A stretch of 64,000 nucleotides of DNA from Xylocopa sonorina (taxonomy: Eukaryota; Arthropoda; Insecta; Hymenoptera; Apidae). The stretch is from positions 6,812,033 through 6,876,032 of the forward strand of contig NC_135194.1 of NCBI RefSeq assembly GCF_050948175.1. Direction: 5' to 3'. Under the pieces are notes generated by a model that worked only from the letters and a program-made list of their open reading frames with translations, did not search any database and was not told where the DNA came from. A program made the translations under genes and the position numbers. Shown here piece by piece: positions 35,521 to 46,207 of this stretch; position 1 is the stretch's first letter, and each line of letters begins with the position of its first letter.

Positions 35521-36762
35521 TTATTCATCTTCATCTTCTGTATCTTCCGATGTTGGTCTTATATGAGGAAAATGTATGTTTAAAAAATTAGCTGGTGCTG
35601 ATAGATCACTGTATCGTCCAAATCCCAGGTACCATATTATTGCTAACACATGAGCACAGCAACCAACAGTCCTCGCTCCGTTTCTACACTGGCAGTAATA
35701 ACTTCTGACAGACGTAATTGTGGGCTGTGCGATATCAATTAAAGTGAATATCGAATAAAGCTTCTGATCACAGTGTCGTGATTGCAATTTAGCTTTTATG
35801 AACAATGGTGTCTGAATATCCAATCCATATTTGCTGAAGTCTGGAAGATAGCTTTCCTTGCTGATAGAAAATTGGTACTTTCCAGAAAGCAAGTGATCCG
35901 CTATATACGACTTTGCAAGTGATAATTGATATGATCCCGTGAACGATTTTAAGCACTTTAATGTCCAGGCTGGGAAGTTTTCATAATGTTCTAATGTCAT
36001 GTTTTCAAAGTTTTTTATTTTTTTTACCAGACCTTCGCATTCTACAATTTGCTGCATTATATTTGGTTTATTTAGGTCTTTTAATAAAGTTGAAGCCACT
36101 TCTGGATCATCATTATCACTATATATTCGTTTAAAGTATGCGTTGTGAAGAGCACTTGCAATTTTAAAACCTTCAAACAATTTTGTGACACATTCTGAAG
36201 CTATAGCTGTTTTGAAATATTTAAATCTTTTAAGTGAGCTATTTACACTTTCTACTACCCATCTTTGTTTGGTGCATACTCGACTTTCGTTTGCTTCAGA
36301 GGTTGATAGTTGTTTAACTCCTTTTTTTAGCAGGGCAGGAATGACGACTTTGTAATTGTTTTGTAGTATTTCATTTTTTACGTAGGAAAAGCCTCTGTCA
36401 AGAATGAAGATATCACCAGGTTTGAAAAAGTTCTTAAACCAATCGGTATTCATAATAAATCTAAAGATATCTGCATCAGATACTGTTGCTGCCCACAATT
36501 TATTTGGACCAAAAACATCCAATATATAACCATTCGTAGTTACTGCCAGCATCGGTTTTAAAAAGTTGTTTTTTTTTTTACCACTATACATCACTCTTTG
36601 GAAGCAATAATTCGTACTTTTATGCAAATAAACATAAGTACCATCCCATATGGTGATTATTGCATCATCATCTTCATTAATATTATTTATGCGACGAGAA
36701 ATTGCCGAAGTTTGTCTTTTAATTTTGTCCCGTGTAATATTATTTAAAAAATGTAAGTAACA
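35521..36762 (-). CDS. DDE_Tnp_4-type transposase with C-terminal SWIM zinc finger, 5'-incomplete
   Basis: The frame is open for 413 codons and ends in an acidic tail (SEDTEDEDE). Catalytic acids are visible in order: Asp of WDGTYVYLHKS (codon 36645-36643), Asp of FILDRGFSYV, and Glu of KQRWVVESVNSSLKRF, as in DDE_Tnp_4 (IS5/Harbinger-like) transposases, which cut and join transposon ends. Near the C-terminus, YYCQCRNGARTVGCCAHV gives CxC-x9-CxH, a SWIM zinc finger, a DNA- or protein-binding module. There is no ATG before the first Asp; the first in-frame ATG (36591-36589) would drop that residue. The roughly 100 residues with the helix-turn-helix normally upstream are absent. There are no internal stops. 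It may be a recently truncated copy, or it may use an upstream exon that was not found. Confidence 0.8.
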   Translation of the reverse strand, partial: CYLHFLNNITRDKIKRQTSAISRRINNINEDDDAIITIWDGTYVYLHKSTNYCFQRVMYSGKKKNNFLKPMLAVTTNGYILDVFGPNKLWAATVSDADIFRFIMNTDWFKNFFKPGDIFILDRGFSYVKNEILQNNYKVVIPALLKKGVKQLSTSEANESRVCTKQRWVVESVNSSLKRFKYFKTAIASECVTKLFEGFKIASALHNAYFKRIYSDNDDPEVASTLLKDLNKPNIMQQIVECEGLVKKIKNFENMTLEHYENFPAWTLKCLKSFTGSYQLSLAKSYIADHLLSGKYQFSISKESYLPDFSKYGLDIQTPLFIKAKLQSRHCDQKLYSIFTLIDIAQPTITSVRSYYCQCRNGARTVGCCAHVLAIIWYLGFGRYSDLSAPANFLNIHFPHIRPTSEDTEDEDE

Positions 36763-37381
36763 TTAAATTAAAAAGTATTTTTAAAAACGAATTCTTCCTA
36801 GTACAATAATAATCTCAATCTCCGATGATAATAATTTTAATAATAATTCACAATATGTTAAGAAAAGCATTTGTTTTGCTCGAATTTCGCGTCCACAGCT
36901 TACGCATCGACACGAATATTATGTTATAACTTTTAAACAAAAAGTTTCCCCAGGGTAAGATTTATACCACTTAAAGAGCATAAAATGAGCTTCCTATACT
37001 GAGTTTTTTGTTAAAATCTAGGGATACCTATTTTGGGAATAGCAATTTTTCGCAATTTTTCACTAACCCGAAAACTAGAAAAAAGCATAAAAAGTGACTT
37101 AAAAATTCCGAAAAAAGAAAAAATTATATAGCATTCGAAAGCTTAATTTTTTTGTGATTTTTTGACGCAAAATTCAAGTCGATATCTTTTTTTAATCAAA
37201 AGTTATAGCCTCCGAAAGCTTTCGCCAAATGCGTACTTTGACCCCCTCCCCCTCCCTTATTAAAAGGCCCGACAGATAGAGACTCTGGCAATTGATGAGA
37301 CACATATAGATCTACAAATATGCAAAGTTTAAACAAAATCGATTGGGGGCGAAAACATATGGTTTTTGAATAGGGTCCTTT
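36750..37381 (-). repeat. Right 632-bp terminal inverted repeat
   Basis: Exact reverse complement of the left arm. Its inner 13 bp overlap the open frame of the transposase, so the arm boundary coincides with the loss of the transposase N-terminus. Transcription of the transposase would have to start within this arm. Confidence 0.95.
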
Positions 37382-38852
37382 TTAAAATCATAAAAAAGTT
37401 ATGCTCCCAATATTTCTGAGAGTCCAATAATTATTCTGTACATACACGTTCGCCAAACTGAATCAGCCATTTTGCTTTTGAAAATATTAAGTTTAGGAAG
37501 TCTCAGGATAAAAAGTTCTAATTAAACTTAAAATTGTTTCGGTGATTTTTAGTGGATTGTATTTTATTGATTGTATGTGTATATATCTACAAGTTCCTAT
37601 CGAATTATATACATCTTTTGACGATGATTTGTGAAACTATACGTTAGATTTTCTTATTCACATTTATTCAATCTTTAGTTCATAAAGTAGTACTATAAGG
37701 TAGTATATAAGTTCAGTAGTATTTCTGATGGAATAATAATTTTTCTTTTAAATGCATCGATCTGTGTTTGCATATATATATATATATCGATTCTTCTCTC
37801 ACAAACCCAGAAAGCTACAAAATAAACTTCACTTTCGTTGCAACCATACTTCTGTCTACACGCGTTATTGAAGAGTTCGCTATTAGACTACAACATAATC
37901 TTAAAACAATTCAGCAATACGTATGTTCAATGCCAGAGATTGCTAAAAACTGTACTGGAATGAATTTGGATGCTATAACAAAAGGTCTACTAAATGTGTC
38001 CTATTTTGGTTAAAGCAAGCTGATTCATTTATTGGAATTTTACGAAAATTGTCGTTCATCGGAACGGATTGGTCGACAAAAATTGTATGAAAATAGCAAA
38101 AGTTCACTCTTCAAACACCAAGACAACTAGTTGCCAAATGTGAAGGAATTTATATGAAAATAAGATGCAAAGGAGGGGTCTCGGTCGATGTCTACCTGCT
38201 ATGATGTTTTACAACTCAACAGCGTTCACAAGATAAATTTATAGCACATCAATCGTTAACGAGAAAGATGAGCCGAGGACTTAAATTCTAATTAAGTTTT
38301 CGAACGTTCTCTTGCCTGCGAACTTAATGGCATATTGAAACTGGAAATACTTACTTAATCCCCCAAAATAGCAACGGTTACTTCCGTTACATAATCATGG
38401 CGCACGCTTAATTACTTTCTAGCTAGTTATGTTTTATGTACGGTCATAATGATAACGAGAACTTCGAAACGCAAGTAACTATCGTATCGTGTTTAGTAGA
38501 TAATGGAAAGTAGTCGAACATTGATAATATCTACTACAAATACAAATTATCTTATACAATATATGATATAATATTTTGTACAGTGGGTGTGATGAAAAAT
38601 GCAAACGAAGTTAAACAAAAAACAAAATGTTTGAAAGATTTAATTTTTGTTAAGGAGACATTTTTCTTCCTCTAGCCATTTCCAAGTTAGTTCTTAAGAG
38701 ATAGAACTTCGCGTACTGGTTTCACCCCTTAAACTGAAGTTAAACCACGGACGAAAGCAAAAAGATACTTTTAACAAAATATTCTAAGACGAAGTTCTGC
38801 CGTTGAGACGTTAAAAGCACGCGCCAGTTTTCGAAATATCTACAGTCGTCCT

Positions 38853-38884
38853 CCCTAACCTAACTTAGCTTAACCTAACCTAAA
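38853..38884. repeat. Interstitial (CCTAA)n telomere-like array
   Basis: CCTAACCTAA...TTAACCTAACCTAAA is a degenerate array of the insect telomere unit TTAGG (complement). Shorter arrays occur near 13391-13404 and 59415-59429. Such short interstitial arrays are common in insects. Confidence 0.55.
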
Positions 38885-39499
38885 CGACCAAACCACGTAT
38901 CAATTTTTCACATTATGAAACCGTTATATAATTATTCAGTTGATGTTATTACTTACTTATAAATGATGTTTGTTAACATGAACTACCATCCTGAAGTGAG
39001 ATGACTTCAAGTTTGCAATATGAGCAGATAGAAATGTAAAGATGGAAACGTGTGATAGTTATTGGTCGCTATCGACATATGATAATAATGATGCACGAAC
39101 AACAGTGATTGTATAGCACCCAGTAACTGTAAAGAAATGTGTAACAGAAATATCTGCTTGCTTGACTAACAATTCTCTGCAACAATTGGTTCATGCGAAT
39201 ATACATTATTGTTCATGTCTTTAAATAACATCTGTAAATGTAATTAAAATGCAGACGGTGCAGTGCGAGATCCACACGAATAGTCCTCCACGATTGGCTT
39301 CGAAAATATTTGGTTACATCACTGTAAACGTAGGAACGTTTCACACTTAAAAATATTATTTGAGATGATCTTAGTATTGTCACTATCGCCTTATTAGGCA
39401 TCGTACTTTCACTTCTTTTACTCACGCTGGACTCCTCACCTTTCAATTGTTCTCTCAATTCTTCTACATCGACATAGGTCAAAGTTCGTTTCTCCTAAA

Positions 39500-39575
39500 C
39501 CATGGGTGGCAATTACATGGAACGCGTGTTAAACTTGGCATGCCTGGAAATTTTCCTGGCACTCCAAAAAATTTG
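39500..39575. mobile_element. Possible hAT-like end
   Basis: CCATGGGTGGCAATTAC followed by TTGGCATGCCTGGAAATTTT and CCTGGCACTCC resembles the GGGTGGGCAA...TGGCACGCC pattern at the ends of some animal hAT elements. A TGGCACTCGAAAAAATTCG motif near 39985 could belong to the opposite end. Boundaries and duplication are not resolved. Confidence 0.25.
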
Positions 39576-41070
39576 AAATATCACTAAAAATAGGTAATAG
39601 AATGATGATAAAATAAATAAAAACTTATTCTTGTGAAATTCTTTTTTTCTGTACTAAATCATGTATTGTCAAAGACTAGGAACAGGCTGGCAGAAGAAAA
39701 GTCGTTTGGTAGTTTGGTAGCTTGTATTAATTTCCAATTGACAATATACCAGCTTGATATTAAAAATCTTGCAAGTTAGACAAAGCAAAAAACTTCTGAC
39801 AAAGCATAAGAATAGTCCATTTCAATTAAAATTATTATTAAAATTTAATCGTTTATTGTGACAATTTTTATATTGAATAAATATTGAATTCTATGTCTAT
39901 GTACATGTTTCCATTGTACTCTGTCTCTGTTTATTATTTATTACAAATAAAAAAAATTATACAGGTACTAAAGACATAAAATACTGGCACTCGAAAAAAT
40001 TCGACAAATCAATATTTTCAATTCAAAATGATTATAGTCACACAGTTATAAAATAATAAAAGTTATTATTTCTGAAGCATCCTCACGTTTCTATTTTCAT
40101 TTTTGATGTTTTCATTCCTTCTCATATATATCTTCAAATTTAATCTTTACGTAGGTATAGACACATAAAAATGACCATAACTGATAGAGAAAATAGAGAA
40201 GAATAGCTATTTATCAGCATCGAACAGAATCAATCAAGATGAGCGATTGTACCCTCGGGTTTCAGGTTCAAATCATGCACACGTACACATCACATATATT
40301 GAACGCGTCTTGTTTGTTGTATAATAAACATCTTTCGTCGAGTCAATATTCGTATTCGTGAATTACAATGAACACAGTCCACAAACAATTCGCCTACACT
40401 TTGTCGAATTTAATTAACACGAGATCAACGTCAATCAATATCGCGGAAACAGTTGAACGATATGGTGATACAACATGGATCTAATATATGGTAGATAAAT
40501 TTGCAACAAATGAATAAAAGTTATTAAGTATTGCGTTCATCTGTGGTGTTTGCCTCGTTGGTCAATAACAACGTTCGTTCACTAAAATTAAAGTTGTCTG
40601 GTAACAAGTTTTTTTTTATATTCATGGATTTCCATCCAAGCAGCTTGTAAATATGAACTGTTGCTTTTTTTTCTAAATATTTTTCTGTTAATTAATAATG
40701 CGAATAGTCCAATTTCGTCCAATGGGAATCGAATTCAGTGATTGTAGATTCAATAATTTATATTTAGAAATTATAATAATTTAATACGAAAATTATAATG
40801 GTTAAAAAGCTACTTAAACAATTTCTTTTGTTTTGAAAACACCTACTTGCAATGTTATAGTTTTGACATTTGTGAATATTTATTATTAGTTTAATTAAGA
40901 AAACACTTATCAAGACGAATTTTCCTAAGATGAAAAAACCTTGATGAAACCTCAATAGATCGATTTGTCAGCCTTAAACCCCTCGTATACGTGAATATCA
41001 AAAAAATTCTTCGTTCCGTTTTCGAACTGAAAAAAGTATACAAATAAAATATAACATACAAACAAGTATA

Positions 41071-41729
41071 CTAGGTATGTAAATATGAAACCAGAATTTC
41101 TGTCTAGAAAATATTTTACTTGAAGTATTGCCTATCAGTAGCTATACATATTTCCCATCTCTCTGACAATTTGTAGATGCCACGCGCAAAATTTTTTTTT
41201 GCTATCTTTCATTCAATTCGTATGGAACCAATTTTCCTATCTTCTGGATCTTTCCCATGGCTTTCAAATGTACAGAGAATTTTTCGTGTCACATTTAATT
41301 GATCCATGAGCTGTTGTTGCGTTAGAGCGTCATCTTAATCCCAAGATTCGGTGGCCTTACATGTTCTACGGTTCTCACATAAAAATCGCTACCTTTGAAT
41401 TTTTTAAACCACTCAAGGCACTGCGATTTGCCAAGAGCATGCTCATCACCGTAAACTTCGAGAAGCATTCGATGCGATTCTGCAGCAGTTTTCTTCAAAT
41501 GGTAACAGAAAATTAAATGCTACCCACGAATCATAGTTTCTAGACACAAAATTAAACATGTTCAACGCTATTAAAAACTATGCTGTATGAAACTTTACGG
41601 TTGTGAGTTGAAAATTTTTTATCAGACGTCGGAACAAGAAAATGGCGTCAATGACGTGATTTTGTCGTAACTACATTGATAGCTAGCGCCACGTATGCGC
41701 AAATTCCGGTTTCATATTTACAGACCTAG
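41071..41729 (-). mobile_element. Internally deleted mariner element (659 bp)
   Basis: The left terminus CTAGGTATGTAAATATGAAA pairs with the right terminus ending TTTCATATTTACAGACCTAG over 28 bp with few mismatches. TA dinucleotides flank both ends. The interior holds a decayed minus-strand N-terminal transposase segment, and the catalytic domain is missing. TIR sequence and coding remnant differ from the mariner at 9921-10467, so this is a separate lineage. Confidence 0.9.
41205..41535 (-). pseudogene. mariner transposase N-terminal pseudogene
   Basis: The minus strand reads HLKKTAAESHRMLLEVYGDE, then CLEWFKKFKGSDFYVRT and EHVRPP in one frame, reaching a stop near TLZ (IKMTL followed by a stop). 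A shifted frame continues TQQQLMDQLNVTRKILCTF, and a further shift gives AMGKIQKIGKLVPYEL. This is the paired helix-turn-helix DNA-binding region of mariner transposases in order (KKTAAE, WFKKFK, TQQQL, GKIQK-G-VPYEL). At least two frameshifts and the loss of the DDD domain make it non-functional. Confidence 0.85.
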
Positions 41730-42195
41730 TATATACGTACAATTTTTGCTCGTATACACTAGATCTGTAAATATTCAAGTTTAAGAATTTTAGTTAACAA
41801 ATTTAAGTTTAAGAGTTGTACTATTCCAACGCTCTTCCGATAGTCACAGCTTCTTACTTTTTACGCCCAACTCTAACTCTTCGCCCATTCTGTCTTTATT
41901 CTTTCCCGAGTCGATAGGTATTTTTCTTCTCTGCTAATTAACCGCTCTCCAAAAAGTACTCAAGCCGTCTACTCTCCATTCTCGGTCACGGTGTTTTCAC
42001 CCCACGAATTTCCCTGTTTTCGCTACGGTGATAAGGTTTATGGTGACCGTTTCTCTTGGACTGAGTTTTTCAGTCGATTTATGGATTCTATTTTCAGTCT
42101 TTTTCTTTTCGTCCACAATAATAATTACAAACACCAAGGTTTATATCAAATTAAATGAACAATAATTGGCTTTAAAATCTGAAGGCTACAGCATT

Positions 42196-42211
42196 CACGT
42201 TCGCGAACGTG
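42196..42211. repeat. 16-bp perfect palindrome next to TTAA
   Basis: CACGTTCGCGAACGTG is fully self-complementary and is followed at once by TTAA. A CACGTT terminus abutting TTAA resembles the ends of the piggyBac-type MITEs in this window, but no opposite end was found. Confidence 0.5.
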
Positions 42212-42910
42212 TTAAAGTAACAGATGCATAATGGAGTCTTCGAAATTGAAAACAAAAAAAGATGGCTCCACTCTGAGGTCCTCGAGTGCAAAGGATTGAG
42301 AATAATAATCTAATAAATATTGACAAATTACAATAACTATACTACTTGAAATCTAGGTAAATCGTTTCGAAGATTCTCGTTATCATCGTTAGCCACTGTA
42401 GATTCGGATGCTGATGGCCGTGATTCAAAAGATGGAGAGTATAATAATGATAAAACTAACAATAGATGAAGTTCGCGCAACGGAAACATCTAACTCAGCT
42501 CGCTACTCTGAAATCGCTTTTCAAGCGGTTATACAGTTGTACGCGTTCAGGACGCTAAAATAGCTCGAGCGTCTACTTGTTAAAATTTGAACGGAGTTAA
42601 AGCTGCGAGAGACCGTGCTTCAAATTTACACGGCCCCCGTTAACGATCGCGCGAACTAGAAACTGGATAAAAAATATTATTTCATAACTTCATTTCGTCA
42701 GATTAAATGAAACATAATAGATTTCAATTTTCCAAAAAAAAATGATCAGTGATTGACGTTCTCAGATATTTCTAGTGTTATGTTCAAAAAATGTGCTACT
42801 ATTTATTTTCTATCAGCAGAATTTTGTTAATAAAACGTGTGCATCCACTCAGATGGATGACTTCTTTTTTTAATGCTGCTCTTGACTAACTAATTTCTAC
42901 TCAGCTAATG

Positions 42911-43100
42911 GTACAGGATGTTTTCTATCTCTAATAATATGAAAATAATATAACCTTGAAAAAAAGCATTACAAAACGACAGTTATAAAAAATTTGTTTT
43001 CTCTTGAAATCATTTGACGTTACATAGCAACATTTTTCATATTACCACAGATAGAAAATATACACTTTTGGGGTGGTTTCACGTAAAACACCCTGTGTAC
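42911..43100. mobile_element. Unclassified MITE (190 bp)
   Basis: The left end GTACAGGATGTTTTCTATCT continues to TAATAATATGAAAA. The right end, read on the minus strand, is GTACACAGGGTGTTTTACG, and after about 30 extra bases it continues ATTTTCTATCTGTGG and TAATATGAAAA. The two ends therefore pair, with a small insertion on the right. No target duplication is clear. Confidence 0.5.
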
Positions 43101-44717
43101 AAGTCAGCAAATAAGATAATTCTATGCTCTGGTTTCTATTTTTCATATTTTCCAGCCTTATCCTGATCTACAAATCTTTTTAGCGTTATATGTACAAAAT
43201 ATTGTAGATCATCCAGACGCAATATATCATTCCATTAATTATTAACAGGAGATAACGATATGAAATATTACCAGGTTGGAAAAGCTAATGAAACGTTTTC
43301 CTTCTTTCCTTTTTTTAAACACAAATCTCACTGCAACTCTCTACACTGCTGTTCGCACAATTAAAAGTAAACAATTCTGTTCAATGATTATAATTTGCAT
43401 CACTATCGATACAACAATAGAATCTATGGCGTTGCTTAGAGAATTCCAGGGAAAATGTCGAAAATAGTGGAACTGGGTCAGATTGGAAACTGGGTCATAA
43501 TCGAGGCGCCTACTTTTTATGAAAAGATGAAGTTCGAATAAAATGTGCGAAACTGTTTATTTATAAACGGGGCCGTCAAAGTAGAACAGTAAATATTTTA
43601 ACGCAATTTAGCTGCACTTATAAAGCGCATTACAGAACGAAATGCATAGCGTATTGATGTTTAAACATATTTCGTATGAAAGGCTTCTAAAAGCACGAGT
43701 ATTAAAAAAAATTGCGAATTACTGTTCATGTGGACAACAGAATACGGTACAATTCCTACGAACGTTCAGTTCTTGCGGAAAAATATAAGTTCTGAATATG
43801 TATATATGTATAATCTAACGTGACTTAGTTGAATAAAAAATTAATCGATACTTAATTAAATTACTTTTTGCGCAAGAAGGAATGCAAAATCATTGAAAAA
43901 GTTTTAATAACTTTTAGAGCGTAGATTTGAAAAAGTATATACAGCGTGTATTATTAAAATAGTTTTAATTGAAGTTTTAATTGAAAAACTTTCCGATAAT
44001 TAGTCAGATCGTTATAAACAATTTTTGCATAAAAAACAAAACGTTGACAGATTTCGTGGAACAAAAAATGAAATAGTAATCCCTTAAATACTGACATTTT
44101 TCTCGGTTGCAATGGTTTACGAGAAAAAACATGGGAATCTGTACAATCCTTAATCGTGGTTTATAATTGAGCGAGTGAAATGTTTGTCGTAGAAGCGAAC
44201 TCGTTAAAACATATTTGAAACTAACCTTCTCGGTAGGAATTGATCAATTAAGAGCATCAAGATTTCATTTTCCCTACGAAAGACGCAGTGCGCAATTTTC
44301 GCGATGGAAAATTTCCATCTACTAACCGAAGCACGCGATCTTATTAATACATTTATGTATTTCGTTGGAACACACTTTCCTCCGTCGATGAATACGCTCA
44401 CGTCACACATGGAAGCCGTAAACTATTTTCCTCCACATAGCGTACCGTTTAAATTGCACTTCGATTTAATTAAATGTCTCATACGTACTTTAGGAGGCAC
44501 TGGTATAATGTGTGCACAGACAGAGCGATTTCCTCGTTTTGATACATAAGACGACCTAACGCGTCTATTATATAGACTGTTTTAATTACCTTTCTGCCTT
44601 TGATATCAACAATTGCGTAGAGTAATAAACGAGTTTAATGCTTTTATAGCTTTAGACGGTTCTAATTAGAGAAATATCACATATTTTCGAAAATAGAAAA
44701 GAGGTATGACAAATATA

Positions 44718-45066
44718 TGTTGCGTCCCTAGCTTCGCTTTGCTTAACGACTTTTTTCTTTGGTTTTAATATTTTAAATTAGGATATTAAGTTGGGTGAAT
44801 TACTATTGGAACGTTCGTAGTGTTTTTAGTTGAAACTTTGTTTCTACTATACTAATGCTATTTTACACTTTTTACTAATTAATATTCTTTGTCAGTGGTT
44901 TAGCGTTGTTGTTTTTTTTTGAGTTCGTGGCACGTCATTAGTTATTGAGTTCAGGCATAAAAAATGTGAATCATTAAAGTAATAAAAAAGGTAGTATTTG
45001 GAAATCCTTAAAAATAGCTAGTTGATTGTGTCCGTGCCATAAACTGGATTCTAATTAAGAGGGACA
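44718..45066 (+). mobile_element. Solo LTR, family 1, copy D (internally deleted)
   Basis: Begins TGTTGCGTCCCTAGC and ends AAGAGGGACA. The flanks ATATA (44713-44717) and ATAAA (45067-45071) look like a 5-bp duplication with one change. It shares the TTTGGTTTTAATATTTTAAA, ATTGGAACGTTCGTAGTG, GTCATTAGTTATTGAGTT and ATAAACTGGATTCTAATTAA blocks. It has lost the CCTCCTTTGGTG-containing middle and the last ~18 bp. Confidence 0.6.
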
Positions 45067-45071
45067 ATAAA

Positions 45072-46202
45072 TTGAATACATGTTATTTTCTTTGTAACAT
45101 CCGTGTGGTTCGATATTGTAATTTTAACTGAATTCAATGTTTCTGCAAACTTTTAGTGAGAAATGTCCAGTGAGTGTTCTCTTGCTAGGGAAAACAGATT
45201 CGTCGATTGCCATTTTACAAAATTTGACGAAGGAAGCAGTAAAGTAGTCGCTTCGAACCATCGGTCACCCGCAGGTCCCGAGTTTATCCTCAGTGAATTC
45301 TGAGTCCTAATCTTCGGTTGTAGGAAGCAACAAACCCAAGAACCGCCTCGACTCGAACAATACAACAACGACAGAAACGATTCGAAAGTAAAACCATGAA
45401 AACCTTTAGTAAGCACGTGTGATAAAAGAATGACTAAACATTCACTCCAAGAGTAACGGTTTCTTGGATATTATTCTAGGATATTTATTAATTAAGAAAG
45501 ATTGCAAGATTTTATAAATCGTTGGATAGTTCTTTACAACTGAAATATAACTTTAACTAGTCGTTTTAAAGCATTCACACAAAAAACTCATTCCTAGAAT
45601 ATTCCACATACATAACATTTGAAACCCTAATTATTGATTAAGTTTTAATTAAGATAATTTCATTATCCTTAATTTTTGTTGCTATTTGCCAAATGTGGTT
45701 AGACCAGATTCGATAGTTAGCAAAGGAAGGGTCGACGGTCGCTTGCTAAAAATTTAGCAGACCCCGATTGGACTTTCCTTTGCTTCATGATATAGGCACA
45801 ACTATTTCTTAATGAGACACCTCGTGTAGAATAATTATCAATTTGCATAATCAATGTAAAATCTAACTGAAGCATCACGCAACACAAAAAGAGGGAGATT
45901 CGCGATACGAGAAACTGTTAATAGATACGAATCACGGAAAATGTTACGAAATGGGACGAGATAGGCGCCTAACCGAAAATTAATGAACGTAACGCGCGTT
46001 CGTGCTGTTATTTCATTAATTAAATATGATCCAGAGATAAACGCAACAAATATTGTCGAAAATTTGAAAATAACAGTCTATACAATTATAGTCTATATAA
46101 TTTTGTATCGAATCAATGGAATCTCGATAGAACAGTTTGAGCAAAAATTCTGTGTCAATCTGAAATAAACAGAAAGCACCACCTGGAATTTAAAAAAAAA
46201 TA
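45072..46202. other. Non-coding stretch between two LTR copies
   Basis: A 47-codon plus-strand frame starting at ATG 45163 reads MSSECSLARENRFVDCHFTK and is hydrophilic, but it matches no known family and is too short to call. Frames at 45153-45416 (minus) and 45983-46168 (plus) are also unsupported. A nested hairpin at 45719-45784 is listed separately. Confidence 0.3.
45719..45784. repeat. Nested hairpin
   Basis: The outer arms AGCAAAGGAA (45719) and TTCCTTTGCT (ends 45784) enclose an inner perfect hairpin TGCTAAA-AA-TTTAGCA. Further partial pairing (GGGTC/GACCCC) lies between. It may be a small MITE or a structured transcript; there is no second copy. Confidence 0.4.
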
Positions 46203-46207
46203 TATTA

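Larger units (their letters stand above)
34852..37381 (-). mobile_element. DNA transposon with 632-bp perfect TIRs and a DDE/SWIM transposase
   Basis: The element is 2530 bp. The arms at 34852-35483 and 36750-37381 are exact reverse complements with no gap: every paired position sums to 72233, and all lines compared agree. The outer ends read AAAGGACCC...GGGTCCTTT. About 1.27 kb of unique DNA between the arms is almost wholly filled by a minus-strand transposase frame. No target duplication could be fixed by eye. The transposase places it near IS5/PIF-Harbinger-like (DDE_Tnp_4) elements. Identical arms suggest recent insertion or ongoing homogenisation between arms. Confidence 0.85.
37382..41070. 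other. Non-coding stretch right of the transposon
   Basis: The frames at 37768-38013 (81 codons) and 39213-39482 (89 codons, minus) have no family motif. The latter starts LTYVDVEELREQLKGEESS, is charged and exon-like, and is bounded by TTTAG|GAG and AAAG|GTGAGG on the minus strand; this is not sufficient for a call. An (AT)n run lies at 37769-37788. A CAGTGGGTGT sequence near 38580 resembles a Tc1-like end, without a partner. Confidence 0.3.
41730..44717. other. Non-coding stretch, no gene recognised
   Basis: Frames of 63-81 codons (43276-43467 plus, 44204-44410 minus, 44304-44549 plus) show no domain. The blocks 41850-42080 and 42480-42660 are more CpG-rich and might be regulatory. A palindrome and a MITE are listed separately. 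Confidence 0.35.

Noticed and set aside
38578..38610. Tc1-like terminus CAGTGGGTGTGATGAAAAA
   Set aside because: No opposite end and no transposase remnant were found; a single short match is not enough.
39213..39500. Exon-like minus-strand frame (LTYVDVEELREQLKGEESS...)
   Set aside because: The acceptor lacks a pyrimidine tract and abuts a hAT-like sequence, and the second half of the frame has background composition.
40255..40275. tRNA B-box-like GGTTCAAATC
   Set aside because: No A box or cloverleaf arms at the right distance on either strand.
45163..45306. 47-codon frame MSSECSLARENRFVDCHFTK...
   Set aside because: Hydrophilic and with an ATG start, but short, unmatched to any known family, and without splice or promoter support.
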